This document shows, in pieces, positions 39,442-51,221 of a DNA stretch of 64,000 bases. The notes below the pieces were generated by a model. That model searched no databases. It was not told the origin of the DNA and saw only the letters and a list, made by a program, of their open reading frames with translations. Every line of letters starts with the position of its first letter. Position 1 is the first letter of the stretch. The translations under genes were made by a program, and so were the position numbers. The DNA is from Mesostigma viride (Eukaryota; Streptophyta; Mesostigmatophyceae; Mesostigmatales; Mesostigmataceae), in assembly GCA_009746045.1 (NCBI GenBank), contig RPFO01000264.1, positions 372,001 through 436,000 on the forward strand. The letters run 5' to 3'.

Positions 39442-41043
39442 AGTGCCTGTGTGATGACTGGAGGAAGCTTGCTAATGAGGGTCTCTTGATAATCATTGCC
39501 CCCCACCAGCAGCATACGCCACTCCCCCCCTTCTTCACCAGTGTGGCCTCCATGCCCACAAACAGCAGAGGCTCATTCTCCACCTGCCATTGCTCCCTAC
39601 CCAGAGGAAACTTGGACTTAATGATGGAGATCAGCTCCTTAAGCCACGACGTGGGAGCCAGCAGGTGCAGGTCATCCCCGTGCAGCGAAGCATACACTGG
39701 TAGGCCTTCCCATTGCCCCAGAAACAGACAGGGGTCTACAGGAGAGACCTTCAAGTTGCAATGCTCCTTCAGGAAACGGTTGAGAGTCTCCCTCCAGATT
39801 ATTGGACTTGACCTCAGGCCCTCCAGGCCCTTGAGGATTTTAAGGAACTCAGTGTGAATGTCCCTTTTCCATACAGCAGGCACCCTGACATAGAAAGGCG
39901 TCTTGCCCTCCCACTTTTCCTGTGCCACATCTGCATCCCCTCCAGAAATGCCCTCTTGAAGTCTACCACCACTGAGCCATAGTCCAAGCCCTTGTTGAGA
40001 AGGCCTAGAAATACACACAGCAGCAGCCTCCAAGTGTCATGCAGCATGCCAGGGTATACAACTCCTCAGCAGTGCACTCACCAGTACCCTTGAACTCATT
40101 CAGCACTGGCCTGACATGTGGTACCTTGACCCCGTCCACCTCCTTCATCTTGATGACAAACTTGAGCTTGAGTAGACGTCGTGCAGGAGGCAGGTCATTG
40201 ACAGGTTCCACGCATTTCTTGGAGATCCAGTCCTCCCCAGATTTAATCAGACCCAGTGTGACCTGGGGACACATAATGGGAGAGGACATGAGCTTCACCA
40301 GGCCTTGGTAGTTGATAGGGCTGTGTCCAGCAAGTGAGTGAGGACCAATGCCCAAGCTGCTTGGATGACTAGCAGCTGGCAATATGAGGTCATCAACCAA
40401 GGGCTCCTGCCCCTGGCACACTTGCACACGCTTAACCGACCTGGTTACTGCAAGTGATAGGTGAGTGGTCCTGAAATTAATCTGTGGGACCTGACCAGCC
40501 CCTTCCTTAGTCAGGAGAGAGGACGTGATCACTACCCCATCCTGGCATAGGAAATTCTGCCCCAGAAGAGCAGGTCCCTGATAGCCCTCCAAGACACAAA
40601 AAGCAGTGTCCTGTCCAAGGATAGGAATAGATACCTCGCCCAGTACCTTCACGTGTACCCCGCCACTGAAGTCAGACACAAACTGATAGCTGGGTTTAGT
40701 CATGCTGTACCCTGCTGCAGCTCTGGTCCCAATGATGGAAACCTGAGAATTAGTGTCTACCTCTAAGGCAGTGTCCAGCCCTAGATTGCCATGCCACCTG
40801 AGCTTGGCTACCTTGGGCTGCTTCTTGGCCCTTTGCAGAGCCCCAATCAATGCAGCCAAACTTGTCCCCCTGGGCTTGGTTAGAGCCTTGGGCTTGACAG
40901 TTGACTCCCCAGCTGTTGACCTTGCAGCCTGTTCAACAGGTACCTCTGCAACCTGGCCAGGGCTGACAGATTCCCCTGCAACAGATGTGGTCGTTGCGTC
41001 AGTGATGTCACTTGGGACCTGAAAATCCTGCAGATCCTGTGAG
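39428..41043 (-). pseudogene. R8 linker, protease and RT (three frameshifts)
   Basis: From 41043 down: Ser/Thr/Pro-rich linker, LAALIGALQRAKKQPKVAK, protease ALEVDTNSQVSIIGT and PALLGQNFLC. A first one-base loss at ELYTP (near 40060, ACCCTG for ACCCCTG) leads to MLHDTWRLLLCVFLGLL and motif A VVVDFKRAFLEG. A second loss in a G run (near 39935) leads to ADVAQEKWEGKTPFYV, GLRSSPIIWRETL and the box ASLHGDDLHLLA. A third slip near 39510 leads to RNase H. Each lies in a homopolymer, so sequencing error cannot be excluded. Confidence 0.88.
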
Positions 41044-41048
41044 CCTTG

Positions 41049-44000
41049 TCACGTCCGTGATCATTTACGTCCGTGCACTCAAGAAGTTACGTGGTTGCCG
41101 TAATCGGAATCGTTACCGACGTTTGGTTGGTTCCGATTCAGTAGGCCGCAGGCTTTGTTCCTTGGGCCGGTGTGGAGCGCCGCGCCGGAAAGGCCTGAAT
41201 TTCTAGAGTGACAGTCTTAGGTGACCTGACTTAGGTTCAGGCACAAGACTTTGGGGCGCAAAGCCTTGGTGGCTTGCGCAATATTCCGGTGCGTGACATT
41301 TGGCAGTTACGAATCTTTTGTATTGTCCAGACGGAATGATGTTCAGTCCATCGGACAAAGTTAGATACGCAGATCGTAGTGTGCGGTGTGCTGGCTCGCA
41401 CGTGGCTGTCGAACAGACTTGCTCTGCATTTTGCTGGCAGTCTAACTGCACGTCAGGCGGCTTGCTGGCAAATGCGACAGCGCATGGATGCCGGGATTTT
41501 TGGAGGTATTTAGGAGCACAGCAGCGGCCATGGTGGTCGTTGTTCGCTCGTTACTCTCCCTCACAACTTGGTGTTGTCGTCAAGGGGTTTAATAGTGGAA
41601 CAATCCGGAGCAGCCCCCGAGAGTGGTTGCAATGAGTAATTGTCATGAGATTGGTTGACGGAAGTGATAACTGTTTGGTTTCGTCAAGATGATGTGTGTA
41701 TTGTGGGCGAGACTCGGGAAGGAACCCGGTCGTCGTTGGCCAGTGAGCCATAGCTGGGGTAAGCGGGATAGGTAGACAGGATAGGGGGCGCTAAAGGACA
41801 CTGCCAGCCGTAAGCCAAGCGGAGCAGTGTGGCGTCACCCGAGGCCTGCTAGGTTATCAAGAACCGCTTAGCCTTATTTGGACAGTGACGCACAAGTACG
41901 ACATTATACGACTAGACAACACTTGTATTCTTGTCGATGTCTTTTGAAATTAAATGTGAATGGTTTGGTTGCTTTCCAAATATATAAAGCATCATGGTTT
42001 TATTCTACACCTGGCTGGCTACGGAATTGCCTGTCATGAGGTCGGCGGCCAAGTATGTCCGTGACCTGCATCACACTGGATTTTAACGAGCGAACAACCC
42101 TTGGCGGGTTCAGTTCGGCCAGCCCGAGCCGGAGGTATACCCAAGGTGCTGGCAGGGTCGAGCACTTGGAAGAGGATTAAGCTTATCCTGTAAAAAGCTA
42201 TGAAGCGGATTAGGCTTATCCTTGAAAAAGCCATAAAGAGGATTATGCTTATCCTTGAAAAAGCACTGAAGAGGTTATTGCTTAGCCTATTTGAAAAGCA
42301 TGTGTGGTCCTGCCGTGGGAATTTTTTTTTCCTATGTGATCCTCTTTTTTTTTACTTTTTGGCTCTTCCCCTTTTTTCGAGCTAAAAAGTGGGGGGGAAT
42401 ATAGTGGATCACACACATGAGTACTCTATTGCTATGGATATGCATTCCAAGTGATAGGCTAGGATATAATGGCACGCAAACGCGACAGCTGTCACGTCCG
42501 TGATCATTTACGTCCGTACACTCAAGAAGTTACGCGGTTGCCGTAATCGGAATCGTTACCGACGTTTGGTTGGTTCCGATTCAGTAGGCCGCAGGCTTTG
42601 TTCCTTGGGCCGGTGTGGAGCGCCGCGCCGGAAAGGCCTGAATTTCTAGAGTGACAGTCTTAGGTGACCTGACTTAGGTTTAGGCGCAAGACTTTGGGGC
42701 GCAAAGCCTTGGTGGCTTGCGCAATATTCCGGTGCGTGACATTTGGCAGTTACGAATCTGTTGTATTGTCCAGACGGAATGATGTTCAGTCCATCGGACA
42801 AAGCTAGATACGCAGATCGTAGTGTGCGGTGTGCTGGCTCGCACGTGGCTGTCGAACAGACTTGCTCTGCATTTTGCTGGCAGTCTAACTGCACGTCAGG
42901 CGGCTTGCTGGCAAATGCGACAGCGCATGGATGCCGGGATTTTTGGAGGTATTTAGGAGCACAGCAGCGGCCATGGTGGTCGTTGTTCGCTCGTTACTCT
43001 CCCTCACAACTTGGTGTTGTCGTCAAGGGGTTTAATAGTGGAACAATCCGGAGCAGCCCCCGAGAGTGGTTGCAATGAGTAATTGTCATGAGATTGGTTG
43101 ACGGAAGTGATAACTGTTTGGTTTCGTCAAGATGATGTGTGTATTGTGGGCGAGACTCGGGAAGGAACCCGGTCGTCGTTGGCCAGTGAGCCATAGCTGG
43201 GGTAAGCGGGATAGGTAGACAGGATAGGGGGCGCTAAAGGACACTGCCAGCCGTAAGCCAAGCGGAGCAGTGTGGCGTCACCCGAGGCCTGCTAGGTTAT
43301 CAAGAACCGCTTAGCCTTATTTGTACAGTGACGCACAAGTACGACATTATACGACTAGACAACACTTGTATTCTTGTCGATGTCTTTTGAAATTAAATGT
43401 GAATGGTTTGGTTGCTTTCCAAATATATAAAGCATCATGGTTTTATTCTACACCTGGCTGGCTACGGAATTGCCTGTCATGAGGTCGGCGGCCAAGTATG
43501 TCCGTGACCTGCATCTCACAGGATATTAACGAGCGAACAACCCTTGGCGGGTTCAGTTCGGCCAGCCCGAGCCGGAGGTATACCCAAGGTGCTTGCAGGG
43601 TCGAGCACTTGGAAGAGGATTAAGCTTATCCTGTAAAAAGCTATGAAGCGGATTAGGCTTATCCTTGAAAAAGCCATGAAGAGGATTATGCTTATCCTTG
43701 AAAAAGCACTGAAGAGGTTATTGCTTAGCCTATTTGAAAAGCATGTGTGGTCCTGTCGTGGGAATTTTTTTTTCCCTATGTGATCCTCTTTTTAACTTTT
43801 TGGCTCTTCATTTTTCGAGCTAAAAAGTGGGGGGGGAATATAGTGGATCACACACAAGAGTACTCTATTGCTATGGATATGCCTTCCAAGTGATAGGCTA
43901 GGATATAATGGCACGCAAACGCGACAGCTGTCACGTCCGTGATCATTTACGTCCGTGCACTCAAGAAGTTACGTGGTTGCCGTAATCGGAATCGTTACCG

Positions 44001-45056
44001 ACGTTTGGTTGGTTCCGATTCAGTAGGCCGCAGGCTTTGTTCCTTGGGCCGGTGTGGAGCGCCGCGCCGGAAAGGCCTGAATTTCTAGAGTGACAGTCTT
44101 AGGTGACCTGACTTAGGTTCAGGCACAAGACTTTGGGGCGCAAAGCCTTGGTGGCTTGCGCAATATTCCGGTGCGTGACATTTGGCAGTTACGAATCTTT
44201 TGTATTGTCCAGACGGAATGATGTTCAGTCCATCGGACAAAGTTAGATACGCAGATCGTAGTGTGCGGTGTGCTGGCTCGCACGTGGCTGTCGAACAGAC
44301 TTGCTCTGCATTTTGCTGGCAGTCTAACTGCACGTCAGGCGGCTTGCTGGCAAATGCGACAGCGCATGGATGCCGGGATTTTTGGAGGTATTTAGGAGCA
44401 CAGCAGCGGCCATGGTGGTCGTTGTTCGCTCGTTACTCTCCCTCACAACTTGGTGTTGTCGTCAAGGGGTTTAATAGTGGAACAATCCGGAGCAGCCCCC
44501 GAGAGTGGTTGCAATGAGTAATTGTCATGAGATTGGTTGACGGAAGTGATAACTGTTTGGTTTCGTCAAGATGATGTGTGTATTGTGGGCGAGACTCGGG
44601 AAGGAACCCGGTCGTCGTTGGCCAGTGAGCCATAGCTGGGGTAAGCGGGATAGGTAGACAGGATAGGGGGCGCTAAAGGACACTGCCAGCCGTAAGCCAA
44701 GCGGAGCAGTGTGGCGTCACCCGAGGCCTGCTAGGTTATCAAGAACCGCTTAGCCTTATTTGGACAGTGACGCACAAGTACGACATTATACGACTAGACA
44801 ACACTTGTATTCTTGTCGATGTCTTTTGAAATTAAATGTGAATGGTTTGGTTGCTTTCCAAATATATAAAGCATCATGGTTTTATTCTACACCTGGCTGG
44901 CTACGGAATTGCCTGTCATGAGGTCGGCGGCCAAGTATGTCCGTGACCTGCATCACACTGGATTTTATATAGTGGATCACACACAAGAGTACTCTATTGC
45001 TATGGATATGCCTTCCAAGTGATAGGCTAGGATATAATGGCACGCAAACGCGACAG
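41049..45056. mobile_element. T: tandem array of a 1.44-kb non-coding unit
   Basis: Three head-to-tail copies: 41049-42491, 42492-43930, 43931-45056. Copies 1 and 2 have the form A-B-C; copy 3 is A-C, lacking the ~317-bp B (42084-42400 in copy 1). Copies are ~98-99% alike by eye. The array is flanked by ccttg (41044-41048 and 45057-45061), as expected for one insertion event. Unit ends are tgtcacgtccg and acgcgacag, a TGTC/GACA pair. B ends with ctaaaaagtgggggggaat, like a polypurine tract. The repeated ~110-residue ORFs have no recognisable motif. Possibly a short non-autonomous LTR element amplified in tandem. Confidence 0.75.
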
Positions 45057-45112
45057 CCTTGTGCCTGACTGCCCTCATTCATCAGGTTAGGCTTGACATA
45101 TATATGACCAAC
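45057..45112 (-). pseudogene. R8 linker fragment between T and the LINE
   Basis: Minus frame IYVKPNLMNEGSQAQG continues into GSQDLQDFQ at 41043 once T and one ccttg are removed, and back to HRLSW at 46179 with one extra base. It shows that T and the LINE hit the same linker 41 bp apart. Confidence 0.7.
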
Positions 45113-46030
45113 GGCACTCCCTCGGTCGCCTCCGTTCAATCTCCCGCCGCATTCCCTGCTCGCGTCATCGATAAACACCAGAAAACCTACGCGGGTATTC
45201 TGCACACGGCTGATTGGATTGCTCTTTTCGCGGACCTCAACGCCCAGGGACGTGCGTGGCTGTTCTCGCTTTCCTTGCGGAGTGTGGGCTCGGCGTACCT
45301 TCGTGCTCTTCCCATGGCCCCCCCATTCGCCTTGGCTCCCAGCCACTACTCGGTGGCGCTCCGGCACCAGCTATTTGCCCCGCAGCCTCTTGTTCCGGCC
45401 GGGCGGCCTTGTGGTAGCTGTGGGCAGCCGCTGGATCCCACGGGGACTCACTACCTTGCCTGCATGGGGGGCCAACAGAATCAGAATTGGTATTTGTATT
45501 TGCACACTGTCCTCCTGACGGTGGTGCTCGCCATGATTCGGTCGGTTTTCCCCCACGCGAACATCCGGTCCGAGGATGCGGATGGCGCTGCCTTCTATTC
45601 CCCCAACCACCGGCCTGACATCGTGGTGCTGGACTTTGAGGGGGGTGGCCGGCATCTGCTTATTGACGTTTCGGTGGCGCGGCCCTTGGCTCTTAGCCAC
45701 GTGGCTGGGGCCTCCCTCACGGCAGGTTACACGGCGGACCGGGCGGAGCGGGCCAAGCTCCTGGCCTACGGCGACGTCGGGCACCATCGTGTGGTGCCCT
45801 TTGTCCTGGAGGAGTTTGGGGCCATGGGGCCCCTGACCTCCGCCTTCTTCAAGGAGTGTTGCCGGCTCCGGGAGGACCGGCTGGACCTGGAGGGCCAGCG
45901 GGCCCCATGGTCGGCGCGGACCTGGACGTCATATTGGCGTCAGCGCTTGTCGGTGGCGCTGACTCGGGCCATGGCGGACATCATGCTCCGCCGTACGCGG
46001 GCTGATTTTGCGGTGCAGCAGGGCTATTAG
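45113..46030 (+). pseudogene. LINE ORF2 C-terminus: zinc finger and restriction-like endonuclease
   Basis: Open from the insertion point to TAG at 46030 (~305 residues); the start is lost by truncation. CGSCGQPLDPTGTHYLAC is the C-terminal zinc motif. SPNHRPDIVVLDFEGG, LLIDVSVARPLAL and AERAKLLAYGD fit the R/KPD - PDxxD - K pattern of the restriction-like endonuclease of R2/CRE/Dualen-type LINEs, and HHRVVPFVLEEFGAMGP the conserved following block. The RT domain is absent. The domain nicks target DNA. Confidence 0.8.
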
Positions 46031-46163
46031 GTTCCTCCCGTTAGGCGTTTCCATTGGTCTTATCGTAGTATAGAGCTTTGACATGGCTCTGTATATAGGT
46101 TTATAGCTGGGCGTTTGCTTTGGTTTGAGTGATTTCACTCTGCTGTAAGTAATTATATTTTTA
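45113..46163 (+). mobile_element. 5'-truncated LINE with 15-bp target duplication
   Basis: Flanked by atatatatgaccaac (45098-45112 and 46164-46178). Holds only the C-terminal end of ORF2 and a ~130-bp 3' UTR ending in an AT-rich tail (attatatttttaat) without a long poly(A). 5' truncation and long direct repeats are the signature of target-primed reverse transcription. Confidence 0.85.
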
Positions 46164-46178
46164 ATATATATGACCAAC

Positions 46179-46664
46179 TCAGCCGGTGCACATGCTTTGG
46201 TTCGTCCTCCATGCTGACCAAGCATGCGTGGCTAGCTTCATCAACCTGGGTAACCACCCCAGGACTCCAGCTACCACGTTTGCCATAAAGGCTAGGTTCC
46301 TTCCAAGCTAGGACCTTCTGACCCACTTGTGGCTCCAGCATCTTCCAACCCCGGTCCTTCTCCCTCAGCTTGGCAAAGGTGACATGTGCAGCATGTTTCC
46401 AGCCCTCCAGCACATGTGGTGGGCACAGGCCATGATATAGACCCATTGGGCTGACAGCAACTCCATCATAGTAGAAATTGACCCTGCTGTTCAGCTGCTG
46501 CTCCACGTTCCTCAGCCATGCACTCCTGACAAGTGCAGGTGCAGACAAGGGTACCCAGTCTTCAGAGATGATCAATTTCTTGACCTCCTGGATTGCCCTC
46601 TCTATAGCACCCTGCTGCCCATGAGCCTCCCTAGGTGTAACCAGCAACTCAGGAAGGGTGGGAT
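46179..46664 (-). pseudogene. R8 integrase, second half
   Basis: DPTLPELLVTPREAHGQQGA, then catalytic Glu in AIERAIQEVKKLI, VNFYYDGVAVSPMGL, and the SH3-like tail VGQKVLAWKEPSLYGKRGSW ending KHVHRLSW. The first half is at 54150-54964, separated by R9. One extra base at the LINE target shifts the frame into the linker. Confidence 0.88.
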
Positions 46665-47032
46665 CACACTGAGCTGGGAATGCTTGGGCAGCGCCAAATG
46701 GCGTGTGTGTGAACGACGAGACACCTTGGCATTAGGATAGAATGGCACATATACTGCTGGTCAGCCGTCAATTGCGGCTGACCAGACTTTGCGTAAGTTA
46801 AGCCTAACTTACTGATCCTGGACGGACTAGACTATCAGTTACAACCTGATCTAGTCAGTCCTAACATGACAACTACAGTCCCGGTACTGAGGTACCGGCT
46901 CATCACATACTGAGTCTAGCCACGTGTCCATGCCACGACTGCTCTAGTCCAGCACCGTCCCAGTACCCAATTGGGCGCCGGCGGTGCTGGCACGTGTCCA
47001 CTTAGGCTACAGGCGGGAGACTTAGACTAACT
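46665..47032 (-). repeat. R9 3' LTR, outer end truncated
   Basis: 368 bp matching 53782-54149; plus-strand inner end agactaact. The outer agttatgga is missing. Contains inverted ggtcagccgtcaa/ttgcggctgacc. Confidence 0.9.
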
Positions 47033-47415
47033 CCCACTTTAAGTTTTCTTTGGGTTTCAACAGAAACACACATAGCCATCAAATGGACGCAGCCATTCCC
47101 AATGCCTTAAAAAACTGTCAGATAACCTACTAGGACCCAAAGGTCACCTCACACATGTACAAGAGATGCATTAAAAAGGCCCCATGTCTCAAGCATGGTT
47201 TCTTAACTGAGTGAGATGGGTGCTCCAGGCCCCAGCATGTCATGGTCATCCAAACAAGTGTCTCACAAAATTTTATTCAATAAATAACACATTCATCATG
47301 TCCCAACTTTCTAGACCAGTGCTTCTCACTGTCAGAAAACTACCCAGCTGCCACTGCAGCCTTTCAGCTGCAGTATTAGGCAGGGGGTCATGGGCTAACA
47401 TGTACAATGTGCCAG
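47033..47415 (-). other. R9 3' untranslated region
   Basis: No gene. Purine-rich minus aaagaaaacttaaagtggg abuts the LTR. Unlike R3, R4 and R8, no T-arm-like block is seen. A minus-strand AATAAA-type signal lies near 47272-47285. Confidence 0.55.
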
Positions 47416-49452
47416 TCACTTCAGACTGTAACCAGGGTTCATCAACCCATACAAGACCTGGTATTGTGGTCCTGCTGCTTGTGGCACCTTGGTCAGTGCA
47501 TCTGCAGCATTGTCTTTGTCCCTGACGTGGGCTTTAGACTCCAGGTACTTGCATTCCTGTTTTAGCACAATCCAATCCAGGTCCGAGTGTACAGCCAAAG
47601 GATTGGCAAGGAAAGAGATGATAGATTGAGAGTCAGTCAGCAAATGTGCTTTCACTCCTGCAGAGCTACCAGCCTGGTGTTGAAGCCAGACCAGCAAGTG
47701 ATTGAGATACCTTGCATGCAAGACAGAAGATACCACAGCCCTGCATTCAGCTACATTGCTACTCACAGCTTTCCTCTTGTGCAATCTACTGAACCAGGAG
47801 ACTAGTGACTTCTTCCCACCTTGGTTATGCAGGAAAAACAATCCAGCCTCTCTGGCTTGAACCTTGGTAACTACCCTGGACTCCATTGAACTATCCATCA
47901 TGCACGTGATGTGAATGGGAGTAAACAGGTCCAGTGAGTGAAGCATCAAAGGTGGACCATCATGCAACAACTGCTTGATTGCCCGTGCTCCTACCTCCTG
48001 TAGTACCTCATCATCTACCCTGCTCACAAAAGCCAGGTGGGGTGCACATGTAGCACATAGCCAACCAAGCTTGCCTCTAATGGTAGGGCACATGTCAGGG
48101 GTGATGTGAACAGGCAGGACATCCAGACAAGACTTAATGTATTCAGCAGAGGCCTGCATGGAACAAACCCAGCTGCCCTGCTGCTGCAGCAACTCAAGCA
48201 TCATGCCACAGAACTTGACTGGCTCCTTGCCCAGCTCTAGCTGCTTGCCAATCTCAAAACTGGCAGACACCTGAGCTATGAAAGCATCCACTGCAGCTCT
48301 AGGACCTGAGATTAACTGATCATCCCCATGCCAGACAAACATCATCATTCCATCAGGGTGTGGGATGACAAACAAGCAAGGGTCAATGTCATCATAGGTG
48401 GCCCCTAGCTTCATGAATACCTCCTGTGCAGACAGCCTAAAAATTTTTGGAGCTGACTGCAACCCTTCAACCCCCAGGTTTGGCCTCAACAAGGGTTGAA
48501 CAATATCCCTGTGCCACACCTTAGGAGTATTCACCACGTATACCTGACCTCTCCAGACCTGCTGTGCTATGGCAGGGTCCCCCTTTAGAAAGGCTCTTTT
48601 GATATCTGTGGCTTTACACACATAATCCTTCCCTGTATTAAGCTGATGCAAAAACAAGGAAAGCAACACCTTGAGAGACGTTTGCTGAATACCAGGAGTA
48701 TAAAGCTCAGCCTCTGTCAGCTCTGTAGAGCCCCTGAACTCAGTGACACATGGCCTAGCATGGAAAATGGGTGGTCCCCCATCAGCCTGAGGTTTATGCT
48801 TGCACACAAACTTTAACCTTAGCTTCTTGGCTCCAGCTGGCATAGCATCAAGAGGAGTCACAGGTGGTGTGTGTGTGGGACTACGTGCATCTGGAACAAC
48901 CCACTCCTCCCTGGCTTTGGTAAAAGCCTCCAGCCACTTAAGAAACCCAATCTGCGTCTGGCAGTCCCGTACAATATCATCATAGGACAGGGGAGACATG
49001 GATGCAACATCCCATCTACCAAGCCCAAACGCTGAAGGGTGTAGCTTTTGAGAGTGTATGAGGTCCTCCACACACGGTTCCTGACCTGGGAGGTACTTGG
49101 GCTTAACTGCATTGATGGCAGCATCCAACCCAGTGCTAATCTGGCTCAAAGGGATTTTAAAATGATCTAGAGGCACCTGTCCTACCCCTGCCACACTCAA
49201 CCTCCCAGCTGAGATGACAACACCAGGGTAAGATACAAAAGGTTCCCCTAACAGGGCATTCCCTGAGTAACCCTCAACCACCTGAAATGGAGTGGGCATA
49301 CCCAAGATTTGAATGCTCACCTGACCTTTGACCTGCATTTTGGTTTTGCCTGAAAAATCTGACACTCTAGCCCATGGTGAGGCCTTCATTTTCAGACCAG
49401 ATACAGCTGCTGCACTGATGATACTCACCTGTGCTTGGGTGTCTACAGCCAA
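47416..49452 (-). CDS. R9 protease - RT - RNase H
   Basis: 678 codons without a stop. Begins at the protease MAVDTQAQVSIISA (TTG as first codon; the frame is open ~15 codons further up), then ALLGEPFVSYPG at ~66. RT: LRLKFVCKHK, DIKRAFLKGD at ~282, GLQSAPKIFRLSAQEVFMKL, FVWHGDDQLI at ~378. RNase H: MMDSSMESRVVTKV, AECRAVVSSVLHARYL, LTDSQSIISFL and DNAADALTKV. It has no start of its own and lies at -1 relative to the integrase frame upstream, so expression by recoding is likely. Best-preserved catalytic half in R9. Confidence 0.93.
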   Translation of the reverse strand: MAVDTQAQVSIISAAAVSGLKMKASPWARVSDFSGKTKMQVKGQVSIQILGMPTPFQVVEGYSGNALLGEPFVSYPGVVISAGRLSVAGVGQVPLDHFKIPLSQISTGLDAAINAVKPKYLPGQEPCVEDLIHSQKLHPSAFGLGRWDVASMSPLSYDDIVRDCQTQIGFLKWLEAFTKAREEWVVPDARSPTHTPPVTPLDAMPAGAKKLRLKFVCKHKPQADGGPPIFHARPCVTEFRGSTELTEAELYTPGIQQTSLKVLLSLFLHQLNTGKDYVCKATDIKRAFLKGDPAIAQQVWRGQVYVVNTPKVWHRDIVQPLLRPNLGVEGLQSAPKIFRLSAQEVFMKLGATYDDIDPCLFVIPHPDGMMMFVWHGDDQLISGPRAAVDAFIAQVSASFEIGKQLELGKEPVKFCGMMLELLQQQGSWVCSMQASAEYIKSCLDVLPVHITPDMCPTIRGKLGWLCATCAPHLAFVSRVDDEVLQEVGARAIKQLLHDGPPLMLHSLDLFTPIHITCMMDSSMESRVVTKVQAREAGLFFLHNQGGKKSLVSWFSRLHKRKAVSSNVAECRAVVSSVLHARYLNHLLVWLQHQAGSSAGVKAHLLTDSQSIISFLANPLAVHSDLDWIVLKQECKYLESKAHVRDKDNAADALTKVPQAAGPQYQVLYGLMNPGYSLK

Positions 49453-49478
49453 AATACTAGGATCTTGACCTGCATCCC

Positions 49479-51148
49479 CTACAGCATTGACTGTGCTGTA
49501 CCTGTTGCCACAACTGCTTTAGTGTTGTGTGCCTTGTGCAAGGCCTTAAGAATCTCAGCAAATGACTTCCTGGGAACGACAGGATCTGCTCTATTTTGTG
49601 ACTCCTCCAGGTGTGAGGGAGGTGCTACCTGCTGCTCACCCTGTGCACCGTCCTCCTGCCCAGGTGGACTATTGGGTTGTAGTGGGGCTGCACTACTGAG
49701 GAACACAGGAGCTTCTACTGTGGTACTAGTGCTTGCATCAATGACGTCCTTAGCCAATTCATTGGGTGAGATCAATCCACCAGACTCCTGCTCTGAATCC
49801 ATGTCCAAGAATTCTACCCCTGACACGTCTGCCAGTGGTGGGTAATAAAGCTTGAGTCTATGCTTGCTGACCACACGCTCTCTGTCATGTTGTATAGTGA
49901 CTGCAGTCCCTTCTTCATGAATTTTGGTGACTACAGCTGGACCGTGCCATCTGGCAGAGTGTGCTCTTCCTCTGTCACCCTCTCTGAAAAACAACACATG
50001 GTCCCCCACTTCAAACACAGGCCTGGCATTATTTTTGTCTTTCTTTGCCAGCAACTTGGCTAAGTGCTGCCTTTGTGTGTTGTAGTGAGTGTGTACCTCT
50101 GAAGCATAGCTGCCTGACTGAAGGCCAGTTGGGGTGATTTCCCCAAAAGGTGAGGACATTATTGGTTTGGCGTTTAGCTGGGTAGTCACCCCTGCTGCCC
50201 AAGATGCCCTGTCAGCATAGCTACCAGAGTCAGCCAACCTGGATGGCATTTTTCTTATCACATCCCTGATGGCTCTCATGGTACGTTCTACCAACCCCTG
50301 ACGTTCATGATCTTGAGCCCCAGACACTTCTATCTTGGGCAGGTCATTCCTGTCCTGGATGCAGAGAAACTGCTGATCCAGCATTACTTTTTCAATGGGG
50401 TGAAAACGTGCCAAGGCTATCTGTAAAGCTCTGTGCAGCTGCTCTTTATCCATCCCAGGCAGGGCTCCACTACCACAAACCTTGACCAGGCATCCTTTAT
50501 GACTAGGTAGTATACCGTGTCCTTCACCACGTGTATAACATCCCCAACCAGTTTGCCTCTAGCCAGTGGTGGTGTGGCCACATGCCATTTTCTGGGCTTA
50601 GGAGCATATAGCTGACATTGCTCACAGTGCTTACGTACGTGCCTGCACATCTGTTCCAGATCATGGCCTTGTATTTTATTGGCTAGCCTTTCAGCCACAG
50701 CCTCATGGCCCATAACCTTGTGCAGTTGCTCTGCTAGAGCACCATACGTGATTACCTTTTCTGCTGCTGCACTAAGGGAAGCTATGGTGGGGTCACGCAT
50801 CATGTGTGACAGTGTCATGTCATATGCCACTTCCCAATCCACATCATCACACTCAGGCAACACTTGGCAGACAGAAGGTAACAGGAAACCATTTGTGAAA
50901 AATGGTGAGGGTAGCTTACAGGAGTCTCCCTGGTCTGCCGCCCCCGCGCGGTTGTAGCGCCCTGGCGTGTTCTTGTTGTGCCTGGGAGCCGTGCAGCGCG
51001 CTCCTGCTGCAATGGGGTGACGTGTTTTCCAGCATCCAGGACAAACATCAACGTCAGAACCATAGTCGGGTTTGCCCTTCCAGCAATCATCTTTTAGGTG
51101 CCCCTTACAAAGGCACCTAGTGCAATGTTTGGTGGGGTCATGAGGCAA
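49479..51148 (-). pseudogene. R9 zinc knuckles and integrase (one frameshift)
   Basis: CTRCLCKGHLKDDC, then CPGCWKTRHPIAAGARC, the H2C2 part LHKVMGHEAVAE...CEQC, and GKLVGDVIHVVKD (first Asp). At EPCLG (near 50445) the frame moves by -1 to MDKEQLHRALQI, as R4 has MFEADLHRAIKI here without a shift. Then VMLDQQFLCI (second Asp), QGLVERTMRAIR (Glu) and the SH3-like tail FEVGDHVLFFREGD...WHGPAVV. The frame ends TAG at 49479-49481, just before the protease. Confidence 0.88.
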
Positions 51149-51221
51149 CCTCTTGTCCCCCCCTGCTGGCTTAGCACCCCCTGGCTTGCTAGCTCCCCCA
51201 CTTTGTTTTCTGTTTTTATTG

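Noticed and set aside
41300..41635. Repeated ~111-codon ORFs in array T as genes
   Set aside because: They are identical only because the unit is repeated; overlapping ORFs on both strands, no motifs.
46153..46180. R8 integrase ending naturally at LSWSYILKI
   Set aside because: The last residues come from the LINE tail; the true linker continues at 45112 after removing the LINE.
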